Shown: positions 25,332 through 34,045 of the stretch, in pieces | How positions within the stretch are numbered: position 1 is the stretch's first letter | Layout of the letters: every line of letters begins with the position of its first letter | DNA from: an uncultured Verrucomicrobia subdivision 3 bacterium | GTDB taxonomy: Bacteria > Verrucomicrobiota > Verrucomicrobiae > Limisphaerales > UBA11358 | Assembly (NCBI GenBank): GCA_903921455.1 | Contig: CAIXPZ010000076.1 | Coordinates: forward strand, 9,763 to 73,762 | Reading direction: 5' to 3' | DNA: 64,000 nt | Notes under the pieces: model-generated | Seen by the model: only the letters and a program-made list of their open reading frames with translations | Told to the model about the DNA's origin: nothing | Databases searched by the model: none | Program-made: the position numbers and the translations under genes

Positions 25332-25985
25332 ATGTCCGCCAAGTTCATCAACTCGTTTGAATTTGAATTACCCCTGTGGCAGGCCGGCCTCCGACGTGTG
25401 GCGGGCGTGGACGAGGCGGGCCGGGGTCCGCTCGCCGGGCCGGTGGTGGCCGCCGCCGCCATTCTGCCGCCGCACTGGGCGGAAACGGGTTTGCCCGCCG
25501 CGCTCGCCGGCCTGAACGATTCCAAACAGCTCACCGAGGCCAAGCGCGAACAGTATTTTGCCTTCCTCACGCAGTGCGCCGGGATCGAATGCGCCATCGC
25601 CGAGGTGGCGGCCGGGGTGATTGACGCCATCAACATCCTCCAGGCCACGCATCGCGCCATGAACGACGCGCTGGGGCGGCTCTCGCCCCTGCCGCCGCAC
25701 GCGCTCGTGGACGGGCGCCCGGTCAAGTCCTTGCGCGTGCCGCAGACCGCCATCGTCAAGGGCGACGCGCGGAGCTATTCCATCGCCGCCGCCAGTGTGC
25801 TGGCCAAGGTCAGCCGGGATCGGCTCATGCTGCAATATCACGCGCAGTGGCCGCAGTATGGCTTTGCCGAGCACAAAGGCTACGGCACAGCGAAACATCT
25901 GGCGGCCATTGCCCGACACGGGCCCTGCCCCATCCACCGGCTGACCTTCGCGCCGCTGAAGGCCGAAGCGCCGAAGCTCTTTTAG
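25332..25985 (+). CDS. rnhB: ribonuclease HII
   Basis: 217 residues. Val-Asp-Glu-Ala-Gly-Arg-Gly-Pro-Leu-Ala-Gly-Pro-Val carries the Asp-Glu metal ligands. Asn-Asp-Ser-Lys-Gln-Leu-Thr, Asp-Gly in Ala-Leu-Val-Asp-Gly and Lys-Gly-Asp-Ala-Arg-Ser-Tyr-Ser-Ile-Ala-Ala-Ala-Ser-Val-Leu-Ala-Lys complete the RNase HII signature. It removes RNA from RNA-DNA hybrids and misincorporated ribonucleotides. yraN follows on the same strand, a common arrangement. Confidence 0.97.
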   Translation: MSAKFINSFEFELPLWQAGLRRVAGVDEAGRGPLAGPVVAAAAILPPHWAETGLPAALAGLNDSKQLTEAKREQYFAFLTQCAGIECAIAEVAAGVIDAINILQATHRAMNDALGRLSPLPPHALVDGRPVKSLRVPQTAIVKGDARSYSIAAASVLAKVSRDRLMLQYHAQWPQYGFAEHKGYGTAKHLAAIARHGPCPIHRLTFAPLKAEAPKLF

Positions 25986-26070
25986 CCACCGATGGACACA
26001 GATGAAACACAGATGAGGCCACCGGCAATAGTTTTAAATACCGGTGCTTCATCTGCGTCCATTGGTGGCG
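25984..26070. repeat. intergenic inverted repeat
   Basis: GCCACCGATGGACACAGATG and the reverse complement of CATCTGCGTCCATTGGTGGC pair with few mismatches across the rnhB-yraN gap. Same class as 15217 and 20590. Confidence 0.7.
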
Positions 26071-26076
26071 GATAAA

Positions 26077-26505
26077 ATGAATCTACTGGCAAAACTCAAG
26101 GCACGCTTCACCCGCAAGGAGACGCCGGAGCATCTGCGGCGCGGCGCGCTGGGCGAGCGCGCGGCCAAGGCGTATCTGCAAAAGGCGGGCTTGAAATTTC
26201 TCGCGGCCAACTACCGCTCCCCCCGCGGCGAGATCGACCTGGTCTTCCGCGAGGCGGATTGCCTGGTGTTCGTGGAGGTGAAGACGCGGTCATCGGAGGA
26301 CTGGACGCGCCCCGCGGCGGCGGTGGATGCGCGGAAGAAGAAATTGCTGTCGCAGACGGCGCTGGATTACCTGCGGCTGCTGAAGAATCCGGCGGTGAAA
26401 TTCCGGTTCGACATCGTGGAGGTGCTGCTGGCCGACGGCGCGGTGCGGGAGCTCCGGCATTTGCCGAACGCGTTCGCGCTGGCCAAGCCGTATCGCTACG
26501 CATAA
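26077..26505 (+). CDS. yraN: YraN family (UPF0102) nuclease-fold protein
   Basis: 142 residues from ATG 26077. The pattern Gly-Glu-x-Ala-Ala-Lys-Ala-Tyr-Leu, Asn-Tyr-Arg-Ser-Pro-Arg-Gly-Glu-Ile-Asp-Leu-Val and Leu-Val-Phe-Val-Glu-Val-Lys-Thr-Arg carries the Glu, Asp, Glu-x-Lys residues of a PD-(D/E)XK endonuclease-like fold. The family is widely conserved and often next to rnhB, as here; its role is not established but is presumed to involve nucleic acids. Confidence 0.93.
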   Translation: MNLLAKLKARFTRKETPEHLRRGALGERAAKAYLQKAGLKFLAANYRSPRGEIDLVFREADCLVFVEVKTRSSEDWTRPAAAVDARKKKLLSQTALDYLRLLKNPAVKFRFDIVEVLLADGAVRELRHLPNAFALAKPYRYA

Positions 26506-26636
26506 GCCGGTGGGGCGAACTTCCCCGTGCGCCGGAATACCGGCGGCCGGTCGGTTCCGAGCGGCTCGCCCAGACGCCCGCACCACCAATTTTGCTTGCG
26601 TTGCCCTGGCAACGGGTTGAGCTTTTCGTCATAACC

Positions 26637-27860
26637 ATGCACACCTTTCTGATTGTGCGGAATGTGATCCTGTCACTGTTCGGGCTGGGATTTATCGGCT
26701 GGCTGTTCTGGCGGGCACTGAAACAGATCGATGAGCCGGCCAAGCTGATTTTTAAATGGGTGCTAACGGCGGTTCTGGGGTGGCTTGAATTCGCCTACTC
26801 GGTGCCGGCCTATGTCCGGGGAGGGTTTGATGCGATTTTTGTCGGGATCGGCCTGACCGGCGTACTTGCCATGGCCTTTAATATCCTGTGGCGGCACAGC
26901 ATCGTTGAACTGATCACCAAGCCGCTGACCAACATCTTCGACGGCGGCAGCGAACCGCCGGAGCCCAAGCCGGTGTATTCCATCGCGTTGGCGAAACGCA
27001 AGACCAACCGCCCGCATGAAGCGGTGATGGCCATCCGCGAGCAACTCGCCAAATTTCCCACGGACTTCGAGGGCATTCTGTTATTGGCGAACATCCAGGC
27101 GGAGGACTTGAATGATTTGCCGGGCGCGGAGATCACCTTGAACCATTTCTGCGACAACCCGAAGGCCCCCGACCGGCAGGTGGTCGCGGCGCTGACCCAA
27201 CTGGCGGACTGGCATTTGAAACGCTGCGCCGACGTGGACGCGGCGCGGGCGGCCCTGCAAAAAATCGTCGCGCGGTTTCCCGACACGGAAATCGCCCTAC
27301 GCGCCGAACAGCGGCTGGCGCACCTGGGCGAGACGGAAAAGATCATCCTCGGCCAGCACGACCGGCAGGCGATGGAACTGCCGGCCGGCGTGAACAACAT
27401 CGGATTATTGGATTCGACGGAGTTTCTGCGGCCGAAGGAAATCGAGCCGGGCAAGCTGGCCGGCGCCTACGTAAAACATCTCGAGCAGCACCCGCACGAC
27501 ACCGAAGTGCGCGAGAAGCTGGCGACGATCTATGCCCGGGATTTCCAGCGGCTGGACTTGGCGACGATGGAGCTGGAACAGTTGATCAACGAGCCCAAGC
27601 ACAAACCCAAGCAGTCGGCCCATTGGCTGAACCTGCTCGCCAATTTTCAGGTGGAACTCGGCGCCGACGTGGCCGCGGTGACCGAGACGCTGGGCCAGAT
27701 CGTGGAGCGGTTTCCTGATTCACCCATGGCCGAGGTGGCGCAACGGCGGCTAGCGCGGATCAATCTGGAGTTCAAGGGCAGGCAGGCCGCCACGGGCGTG
27801 AAGCTCGGCGAGTATGAGCAAAACATCGGCCTGAAATACGGCGCGCCGAAAAAATATTAA
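26637..27860 (+). CDS. membrane-anchored TPR-repeat protein
   Basis: 407 residues from ATG 26637. Three hydrophobic segments occupy residues 3-90. The rest is helical with tetratricopeptide-like repeats (Leu-Ala-Asn-Phe-Gln-Val-Glu-Leu; Ala-x2-Ala-Leu-Gln-Lys-Ile-Val-Ala-Arg-Phe-Pro-Asp; Ile-Val-Glu-Arg-Phe-Pro-Asp-Ser-Pro). Such proteins act as protein-protein scaffolds at the membrane. No specific partner is evident. The ORF is open further upstream, but the ATG at 26637 starts right at the first membrane segment. Confidence 0.8.
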   Translation: MHTFLIVRNVILSLFGLGFIGWLFWRALKQIDEPAKLIFKWVLTAVLGWLEFAYSVPAYVRGGFDAIFVGIGLTGVLAMAFNILWRHSIVELITKPLTNIFDGGSEPPEPKPVYSIALAKRKTNRPHEAVMAIREQLAKFPTDFEGILLLANIQAEDLNDLPGAEITLNHFCDNPKAPDRQVVAALTQLADWHLKRCADVDAARAALQKIVARFPDTEIALRAEQRLAHLGETEKIILGQHDRQAMELPAGVNNIGLLDSTEFLRPKEIEPGKLAGAYVKHLEQHPHDTEVREKLATIYARDFQRLDLATMELEQLINEPKHKPKQSAHWLNLLANFQVELGADVAAVTETLGQIVERFPDSPMAEVAQRRLARINLEFKGRQAATGVKLGEYEQNIGLKYGAPKKY

Positions 27861-27902
27861 GATCCGGTCCGATACGCCCGCGGGCCAAAGGCGGCCGCGA
27901 TT

Positions 27903-28817
27903 TTAGAAATCCAGCTTTTCCCCCTTTGGCTTGAGGCTGAACAGATATTCCGCCAGATCGCTCAATTCGTTGGTCGTGACAATGCCACCCCACTTGGGCA
28001 TGAAATGCGGCGGCTCCGGTCCGTTGGGATTTTTGCGCGGGATGACGCGTTCGCCGCGGCTGATGAACGCGAGCAGCTCTGCCTGGTTGTAGCCGTCGGC
28101 GACATAAACCAGGCTGGGAACCTGTTCGGCCGTCTTAGCGTTGGGGTTGGCCACGCCGCCTTTGCCGTCCGGCCCGTGGCATTGGAAGCAGCCGTATTTC
28201 TTGAAGACTTCGTGACCGCGTTCCGGCGGCGTCAGCTTAGCGAGATCGGCCGCGGAAGGACTGTTGCCGCTGACGGCGGCGCGGGCGGCCTTCGCATCGG
28301 CTTCGGAAACGGGGCCGCTCTTGTTGCCCCACGCGGTGCGGATATAGGTCAACACGGCGGCGAGATCCGCGTCGGACAGACCGGCGCCCATCGGGGCCAT
28401 GGCGAGATTCCAATCTTTGCCGGACACTTGAATCGGGCCGTTCAATCCCATCAGCGGCACGCGGGCCAGCGCGACGACGTCCTTGGCCACCCATTCGGAA
28501 CCGGCAAGCGGCGGGGCCTGGCCGGGTTTGCCCAAGCCGTCGGTGCCGTGGCAAATGCCGCAGACATTTTCGTAAACGGTTTTGCCCCGGGCCGCCAGGG
28601 CGGCGTCTCCGGATTGCGGCTGGAAGGCGGAAAGCTGCTCCGCCGAGGTGTAGGGGGAATAGACTTTCGGATCGAACCAGCCGCCCTGCTGGTCAAAGTA
28701 AGCCGCGCCCAGAAACGCCAGCACCAGCGCCAGGACGATAATCCATATCGGAACGCTGGCGGCGACGGCGGTCGGCTCGGTCGGGGTTTGATTTTGGCTA
28801 TCAGGCGATTCGTTCAT
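27903..28817 (-). CDS. membrane-anchored diheme cytochrome c
   Basis: 304 residues from ATG 28817. One N-terminal membrane helix (about 22-40) anchors two periplasmic c-type heme domains: Cys-Gly-Ile-Cys-His at 86-90 and Cys-Phe-Gln-Cys-His at 210-214. Met residues around 140 (Ala-Met-Ala-Pro-Met-Gly) and late in the second domain are likely distal heme ligands. It resembles the cytochrome c subunits of terminal oxidases or nitrite/alcohol dehydrogenase electron chains. It is the last gene of a minus-strand cluster of two other c-type cytochromes and a porin, implying one electron-transfer unit. Confidence 0.9.
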   Translation of the reverse strand: MNESPDSQNQTPTEPTAVAASVPIWIIVLALVLAFLGAAYFDQQGGWFDPKVYSPYTSAEQLSAFQPQSGDAALAARGKTVYENVCGICHGTDGLGKPGQAPPLAGSEWVAKDVVALARVPLMGLNGPIQVSGKDWNLAMAPMGAGLSDADLAAVLTYIRTAWGNKSGPVSEADAKAARAAVSGNSPSAADLAKLTPPERGHEVFKKYGCFQCHGPDGKGGVANPNAKTAEQVPSLVYVADGYNQAELLAFISRGERVIPRKNPNGPEPPHFMPKWGGIVTTNELSDLAEYLFSLKPKGEKLDF

Positions 28818-28868
28818 CGGCACATAGGCCCGCAGCTTTGAGCCACGGCGACGGCTTGGCAAGCCGGA

Positions 28869-29342
28869 TTATTTCCCGTCGTATTTGTCGTGAACTTCCT
28901 TGATCTTGGCCTGGGCGGCGGTTTTTTCCTCCGCCGTGGCTTTGCCGAGCTTCTCGTCCAGCAGCGCTTTTTTACGCACGCTGGAATCAAAGACGAGGAA
29001 TTCGTAGATCTGCTTGGCCTCGCCGGTGGAGATGCCGGAGCCGGGCTTGCGCATCATCCGCTTGACGTAGCGGGACCATTCGTCCGGCAGCACATAGTCG
29101 CAATTCACCGGCCGGCTCAGCTTGTGGCACTGGGTGCATTTCTGGCTAAAGAGGTCGTAATTATCCTTGAGGGCCGCCGGGTATTTGGAGATGTCGATCG
29201 TGGCCGGACCTTTTTCAAACGCCTCGATGCGCGCTTTGGTGGCGGCATCCAATTCATCGGCGGCGCGAGCCGCGCCCGCCCAGACCAAAGCGAGGGCGGT
29301 GGCGGCGAACAACAACGTGCGGGCAGAAATGATTTTTTTCAT
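28869..29342 (-). CDS. small periplasmic monoheme cytochrome c-like protein
   Basis: 157 residues with a signal peptide ending Ala-Arg-Ala-Ala near residue 28. A single heme site, Cys-Thr-Gln-Cys-His, lies at 69-73. The Trp-x2-Tyr-Val-Lys-Arg-Met-Met-Arg-Lys-Pro-Gly-Ser segment after it resembles c-type cytochromes in which a Met in this helix ligates the heme. The C-terminus is highly charged and helical. It lies between the porin and the diheme cytochrome, 51 bp from the latter. Confidence 0.85.
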   Translation of the reverse strand: MKKIISARTLLFAATALALVWAGAARAADELDAATKARIEAFEKGPATIDISKYPAALKDNYDLFSQKCTQCHKLSRPVNCDYVLPDEWSRYVKRMMRKPGSGISTGEAKQIYEFLVFDSSVRKKALLDEKLGKATAEEKTAAQAKIKEVHDKYDGK

Positions 29343-29360
29343 AATCGTAAAGTAACTGTT

Positions 29361-30761
29361 TTAGAATCCGTAGGAGACTTGGAATACCAGAAAGTTCGGT
29401 GGCAGGGCATTCGGGCCGGTGCTGTGGATGAATTCGTAATCGCCTTCAAACAGCAGCGTGTTGGTCAGATAATAAACGTAGCCGACGGTGTAGCGATCCG
29501 TTTTGGTGTTCAAGCCGTCGTTCTCCTGGTCGTATCGGCCAATCAATTCGATGTCGCTGATGACCGGCATATCGAGGTTCAAGCCGGCGAGCTTATAGCC
29601 CGCCTGCGACCAAAGCGCCCAGGTCCGCACGGTGCCGGCGTCAGCCGTGCCATACCAGGAACGGATATATTCCCCCTTGAGTTCAACATTCGGGCCGAGA
29701 TGCAGCGAGGCATCCAGCACGCAAGCCGACCAATTGTAATTTCCGGCGTCATCCCAGACGCCACTCTGGCCAGACAGGCCGAGTTCCAAATCCTTGTGCG
29801 TGCCCCACGGCACAAACCAACCCACCCGCCCGCCGCCGCTCGGCGAGCCGTGGAGATTGCCGGAATCGCCGCTGCTCTGGATGCCGACGTTGCCGCCGAG
29901 ATCCAGATTGGAAATTTTATTACCGCCGTTGTCGTAGGTGTAGGCGTTGCCCGTGCCGTCCACGGAACTGGGGCCGTTCGCGCAGAAAACCGCGTAGGTG
30001 AAGGACTGGCCGGATTCGCCGACCGGCACCGCGCCGCGCAATTGCACACCCGCGCCGGCACCAGGGAGAAATTCGACGCCCAACGGATCATCGGGAATCT
30101 TGTTCAGCCAGCCCGCCGTGCGTTCGCTGTAAGTGCCCAACGGCAGCAGCATATAGCCGCCCACGAACGTGACGTAGTCGTTGACGATGTAATCGAGCTG
30201 ACCAAAGCTCATGCTCAGCGCCGTGGAACTGCCGCTGTCATGCGTGTAAGTGGTGGAGGGACTGTGATAATAGGAGCCGTCGGCGGAATTGTTGTTCACC
30301 GTCACGTCAAAGCCGGCTTCAAACAGAATCCGGTCGTTGGCCTGATACAAAAAGATCGGGGCAAAGTCGGCCAGCATGAAGCCGCCGTGAGTATTGTTGC
30401 CAAAGGTTTTGGCGTATTGGATCTCCGCGTCGCCGACCATCGTGAAATTATGCAGCGCATTGCGGGGCGGCGTGGCTTGGGCCAGGGCGACGGCATCGGC
30501 TTTCTGCACCGCGTTGGTGGCCAGATTCTGGGTGTCGCCGACCTGCTGTTTCAATACCTGGATTTGCTGCTGGTCCTGATCGTGCGTCTTTTTCAGATCC
30601 TCCATCTGCTGGTTCATCTGCTGCACCATGCTTTTCAGGGCGTTAAAATCCTCGTCGCTGACGACGGCAGAGGCTGACGGCGTGAAGGCCAGCCCCAGGA
30701 TGAAACAGGCGGCGGCACTGCCGAGAATGCGGCGATTGGCGGTGTTAAAATTGTTTTTCAT
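29361..30761 (-). CDS. outer-membrane porin with N-terminal coiled coil
   Basis: 466 residues from ATG 30761 (an in-frame TTG lies two codons upstream). The signal peptide ends near Pro-Ser-Ala-Ser-Ala. Residues about 40-95 form a coiled coil (Met-Val-Gln-Gln-Met-Asn-Gln-Gln-Met) expected to trimerise in the periplasm. The remainder is a beta-barrel with alternating aromatic strands ending in Val-Ser-Tyr-Gly-Phe, a typical outer-membrane terminal Phe. It resembles OprO/P-like or general porins. Between cytochrome genes it may let small redox compounds pass, or form a porin-cytochrome conduit; the latter is speculative as no multiheme protein is present. Confidence 0.85.
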   Translation of the reverse strand: MKNNFNTANRRILGSAAACFILGLAFTPSASAVVSDEDFNALKSMVQQMNQQMEDLKKTHDQDQQQIQVLKQQVGDTQNLATNAVQKADAVALAQATPPRNALHNFTMVGDAEIQYAKTFGNNTHGGFMLADFAPIFLYQANDRILFEAGFDVTVNNNSADGSYYHSPSTTYTHDSGSSTALSMSFGQLDYIVNDYVTFVGGYMLLPLGTYSERTAGWLNKIPDDPLGVEFLPGAGAGVQLRGAVPVGESGQSFTYAVFCANGPSSVDGTGNAYTYDNGGNKISNLDLGGNVGIQSSGDSGNLHGSPSGGGRVGWFVPWGTHKDLELGLSGQSGVWDDAGNYNWSACVLDASLHLGPNVELKGEYIRSWYGTADAGTVRTWALWSQAGYKLAGLNLDMPVISDIELIGRYDQENDGLNTKTDRYTVGYVYYLTNTLLFEGDYEFIHSTGPNALPPNFLVFQVSYGF

Positions 30762-30782
30762 GATCAAAGATTGGTTCGGGGT

Positions 30783-31094
30783 TTAGTTTCCGGCTTCTTC
30801 CTTCATGTATTTCAGAATCTCCTTGGCCTGCTTAGCCGGCAGGTTGGCGCGCACCCGCATGTGCAACATGAGCGTCTGCCACTGGCCGGAAGTGAACTCC
30901 GTCGGGTAACGTTCCGGATGGCAGCGGTTGCAATTTACGGCGTAAAGTTCCGCGCCGGTCAGTTTTTTCTTGGCCTCCGCCTTCGGTTCGGCGGAAAAAA
31001 GGCTGGTGACAAAACCGCAGCAAACAAGCGCTGCGAGCGCGAACGCAACGATGGAGCGCGTGCCGTGTTTGGGGGAAGGTTGGGGTGTTTTCAT
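30783..31094 (-). CDS. small monoheme c-type cytochrome
   Basis: 103 residues with an N-terminal signal/anchor (hydrophobic 14-35). One heme motif, Cys-Asn-Arg-Cys-His, lies at 55-59. A Trp-Gln-Thr-Leu-Met-Leu-His-Met helix about 15 residues later supplies candidate axial Met or His, and the protein ends in a Leu-Pro-x2-Gln-Ala-Lys-Glu-Ile-Leu-Lys-Tyr-Met helix. It is the first gene of the cytochrome/porin cluster and has a sigma-70-like promoter just upstream. Confidence 0.88.
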   Translation of the reverse strand: MKTPQPSPKHGTRSIVAFALAALVCCGFVTSLFSAEPKAEAKKKLTGAELYAVNCNRCHPERYPTEFTSGQWQTLMLHMRVRANLPAKQAKEILKYMKEEAGN

Positions 31095-31116
31095 TTTTGG
31101 AATTTGGTTACTCCGG

Positions 31117-31145
31117 ATAATGGTCTACATAAGTTAGGTAGTCAA
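31117..31145 (-). promoter_or_regulatory. candidate sigma-70 promoter of the cytochrome/porin cluster
   Basis: On the minus strand, TTGACT (31140-31145) and CATTAT (31117-31122) are separated by 17 bases. The start codon is 23 bases beyond the -10 box. Confidence 0.5.
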
Positions 31146-31269
31146 CCATGCCATGACTAACCCTATTTTGCTAAATCCTAGAACATTTTTACTCATGCAA
31201 ACTTAAAGTAATTCTTCTCCATAAGACTATCCGTGGGCAGTCTTTTCGGCAGCGGCGACAAGTTTTACG

Positions 31270-31301
31270 CAAAAAAAGACGCCGGACCCAAGGTCCGGCG
31301 T
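31270..31301 (-). terminator. Rho-independent terminator of the small lipoprotein gene
   Basis: CGCCGGACC and GGTCCGGCG form a 9-bp stem (31280-31300) with a 3-base loop. On the minus strand it is followed by a run of seven T. It lies about 30 bp past the stop of the gene at 31331-31726. Confidence 0.9.
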
Positions 31302-31330
31302 TAGGAAAAGAGATTAAGGAAAGATTACAA

Positions 31331-31726
31331 TTACCGTGCGAGTTGCAGGGCGATTTCCTTCTCGATTTCGTGGACTAGGTCCACATCGCTGTTGCCCCAG
31401 GTGCCGCGCGCCTGCACATCCACCTGCGTGGTCTTGGGATCCACGGCTTCCACGCGTACCCAGACCGTGCGCTGGTTGATCTTGCCTTCGAGCGAGCGCG
31501 TGGCGTTGGTGTTGTCGTGCGGAATGTATTCCTTGACCAGCACACCGTTGTTCTGGATGACGATGACAGAGGCTTGATAAACCTGGTCCAGCGTGCGCTG
31601 GTAGCGGCCGGCGACGGAGTCCTTGCTCCAGGTGCTGGCAAAGGTGTGGGTGTCGCTGACAGTTTTGACACAACCAGTGGCCACCAGGGCGGCTCCGGCG
31701 AGGACGGCGAAAAATTTCAATTTCAT
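31331..31726 (-). CDS. DUF3568-like small lipoprotein
   Basis: 131 residues from ATG 31726. The lipoprotein signal ends Leu-Val-Ala-Thr-Gly-Cys. The mature domain has Ala-Gly-Arg-Tyr-Gln-Arg-Thr-Leu-Asp-Gln-Val-Tyr-Gln-Ala followed by a beta-rich stretch (Val-Trp-Val-Arg-Val, Thr-Gln-Val-Asp-Val), the pattern of DUF3568/DUF3576-like lipoproteins. Function unknown. It is divergent from the type II secretion genes and ends in a clear terminator. Confidence 0.8.
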   Translation of the reverse strand: MKLKFFAVLAGAALVATGCVKTVSDTHTFASTWSKDSVAGRYQRTLDQVYQASVIVIQNNGVLVKEYIPHDNTNATRSLEGKINQRTVWVRVEAVDPKTTQVDVQARGTWGNSDVDLVHEIEKEIALQLAR

Positions 31727-31826
31727 ATCGCACCAATGCAACCGAAAACGCCCCGCGCGTCAAGCCGGATTTAGCGGGGGATAATTTGCAACTTTCATCC
31801 GGACGCGGTTTTGAATAAAAGACTTT

Positions 31827-33113
31827 ATGCCGCAGTTTTCTTACAAAGCCCGCAAACGTTCCGGCGAACTCGTCGAGGGCGTGCTGGAGGTGCCTGACCG
31901 CAGCGCCGCGCTCCAGCAAATCCAGCGTTCCGGGCTGTTCCCCCTGGCCGTGACCGACGTGAAGGCTGGGGCCGCGACTCCGGCCAAGGGCGCGGACAAG
32001 GGTGTGAACCTGATGTCATTCCTGCCGCAGTCCATGCGCGAGCAGATGTCGCAGAAGCGCAAGCCGAAGCTGCAGGAGCTGGCGACGTTCACCACGCAGC
32101 TCGCCAACCTCCTGCAATCAGGCATGCCGCTGACGGTGGCGCTGACCAGCATGACGCATCTGGAGAGCCGGGGGATTTCCGCCGACGTCAGCCGCGAGCT
32201 GAAACAGGAAGTGACGGAGGGGCGCGGGTTATCGGACGCGATGGCGCGGCAGCCGCGCATTTTCTCGGATCTGTATGTCAACATGGTCAAGGCGGGGGAG
32301 CAGAGCGGTTCGCTGGTGCAGGTGCTGCGGCGCATGGCCCAGCATTTCCAGCAGTTCGCGGAAGTGCAGTCCAAGTTCAAGTCGGCGATGATTTATCCGG
32401 TGATGGTGATCTGCGTGGGGCTGCTCATTGTGGCGTTCTTCATGTTTTTCATGATGCCGCGTTTCACCGAAATTTTCATGGGCTTCAACATCCAGCTCCC
32501 GCTGCCGACGCGGGCGCTGATCGCGGCGAGCCAGTTGTTCCTGAAATGGTGGTGGCTGCTCGGGCTGGTCATCGTCGCGCTGGTGATTTCGTTCAAACGG
32601 TATCAGACCAGCGCGACGGGCGCTCGCAAGCTGGACGAATGGCGCATGAAGTTGCCGGTGGTGGGGAAGGTCGTGAAATTAAATCTGTTCGGCCAGTTCT
32701 CGCGGACACTGGGGACGCTGCTCCAAAACGGCGTGCCGGTGCTGACGGCGCTGAAAATCACCGAGCAGGTCATGTCCAACAGCCTCATCAAGGAGGCCGT
32801 GGCCAAGACGCGCGAGGCGGTGACGGACGGCAAGACGCTGGCGCAGCCGCTGGCGCAGAGCAAGCTGTTCCCGCAACTGATGGTGGACCTCGTGCGCATC
32901 GGCGAGGAGACCGGCGACGTGCCCGGCTCGCTGAACAATCTCGCCGACACCTACGAGGGAGAATTGCAGATTTCGCTGCGCGTGATGACGCAGCTCATCG
33001 AGCCAGTGCTAATCATCCTGATGGCGGTAGTCGTCGGGTTCCTGCTGTTAAGCATTTTGCTGCCGATGTTCAGCCTCATCTCGCACATCAGCACCAGCGG
33101 TGGAGGCCATTGA
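31827..33113 (+). CDS. gspF: type II secretion / type IV pilus inner-membrane platform protein
   Basis: 428 residues. Two T2SSF domains (about 90-220 and 290-415), each preceding hydrophobic helices, with three membrane segments overall. Ala-Asn-Leu-Leu-Gln-Ser-Gly-Met-Pro-Leu and Leu-Leu-Gln-Asn-Gly-Val-Pro-Val are the duplicated family motifs; Gly-Glu-Gln-Ser-Gly and Gly-Glu-Glu-Thr-Gly end the helical bundles. It organises pseudopilus assembly with the ATPase and pseudopilins at the inner membrane. First gene of a tightly spaced block with four minor pseudopilin-like genes; the ATPase and major pseudopilin are not in this block. Confidence 0.93.
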   Translation: MPQFSYKARKRSGELVEGVLEVPDRSAALQQIQRSGLFPLAVTDVKAGAATPAKGADKGVNLMSFLPQSMREQMSQKRKPKLQELATFTTQLANLLQSGMPLTVALTSMTHLESRGISADVSRELKQEVTEGRGLSDAMARQPRIFSDLYVNMVKAGEQSGSLVQVLRRMAQHFQQFAEVQSKFKSAMIYPVMVICVGLLIVAFFMFFMMPRFTEIFMGFNIQLPLPTRALIAASQLFLKWWWLLGLVIVALVISFKRYQTSATGARKLDEWRMKLPVVGKVVKLNLFGQFSRTLGTLLQNGVPVLTALKITEQVMSNSLIKEAVAKTREAVTDGKTLAQPLAQSKLFPQLMVDLVRIGEETGDVPGSLNNLADTYEGELQISLRVMTQLIEPVLIILMAVVVGFLLLSILLPMFSLISHISTSGGGH

Positions 33114-33116
33114 ATC

Positions 33117-33614
33117 ATGCTGCGCCGCCGCCCCCCATCGCTTGCCGCCGGATTCACGCTCATCGAGCTGATGGTGGTGATCGCCATCATCGGGCTGGTC
33201 GCGGCGATGGGCATGCCGTCCATCATTCATGCCGTGCAGAAAGACGGCATGCGCAAGGCATTGGGCGATGTGCAGGATGTGTGTTTCACGGCGCGGGAAC
33301 GGGCCATCTTCGGCAAACAAAAAACCTCGGTGCTGATTCATCCCCAGGACGGCAGCTTCAGCGTGGATGGCGCGGCCGCAGGCAGTTCCAGCCACGGCAA
33401 GGTCGCAGCCTCCACGCTGCCGGACAGCATCAAGTTTGCGATGCTGGATATTTTCCGGCAGGACTATGTCGAATCGGACTGGGCGCGCATTTTCTTTTAT
33501 CCCGACGGCACCTGTGATGAAACGGTGATGGTGCTGATGGGCCGGGGCGAATCGAAAAAAATCACCCTGGACTACGCCACCGGCACGCCGGTGATCAGCG
33601 ATGTGGACCGATGA
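33117..33614 (+). CDS. gspH: minor pseudopilin, GspH-like
   Basis: 165 residues. The prepilin signal Gly-Phe-Thr-Leu-Ile-Glu-Leu lies near residue 12, with the invariant Glu5 after cleavage, then a hydrophobic helix and a globular domain rich in beta strands (Thr-Ser-Val-Leu-Ile, Gly-Ser-Phe-Ser-Val-Asp-Gly). Position 3 bp after gspF and size suggest GspH. It would be cleaved and methylated by a prepilin peptidase. Its stop overlaps the next start by four bases. Confidence 0.8.
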   Translation: MLRRRPPSLAAGFTLIELMVVIAIIGLVAAMGMPSIIHAVQKDGMRKALGDVQDVCFTARERAIFGKQKTSVLIHPQDGSFSVDGAAAGSSSHGKVAASTLPDSIKFAMLDIFRQDYVESDWARIFFYPDGTCDETVMVLMGRGESKKITLDYATGTPVISDVDR

Positions 33615-34045
33615 ACATGAACCTCAAAACCCATCTCATCCGCCACCGCCGGGCCTTCTCGCTGCTGGAGGTGATGATCGCCATCGGCATTTTCTTCCTG
33701 GCCGTGTTCGCGATCCTGAGCCTGGTGTCCCAGACCCTGGCCAACGCCCGCCGGCTGCAACGCCCCCTCGTGGATGCCGGCCCGGTGCTGGCGACGTATG
33801 CCGCCACCAACAAGCTGGAGGAAGGCACGTATTCCGGCAACATGGAGGAAATGCTCGGCCCGTCCTACCGCGATTATTATTGGACGGCGGAGATCCGGGA
33901 GGTGGCCTCCAATAAATTGTTCAGCGTGGAATGCGCCGTGCAGTTGCGCGGCAACCGGGAACTCGTCTCGGATTTAACCACGCTTTTGTATCGCCCGCTG
34001 TCGCCCGCCGGCAGTCTCGACGGCGGCAACTTCATTCGCCGATGA
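33611..34045 (+). CDS. minor pseudopilin, GspI-like
   Basis: 144 residues. The prepilin signal here is Arg-Ala-Phe-Ser-Leu-Leu-Glu-Val, with Ala rather than Gly before the Phe, and Glu at position 5. ATG at 33611 overlaps the stop of the previous gene (ATGA), as does its own stop with the next gene. Order and length fit GspI, which with J and K caps the pseudopilus tip. Confidence 0.78.
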   Translation: MNMNLKTHLIRHRRAFSLLEVMIAIGIFFLAVFAILSLVSQTLANARRLQRPLVDAGPVLATYAATNKLEEGTYSGNMEEMLGPSYRDYYWTAEIREVASNKLFSVECAVQLRGNRELVSDLTTLLYRPLSPAGSLDGGNFIRR

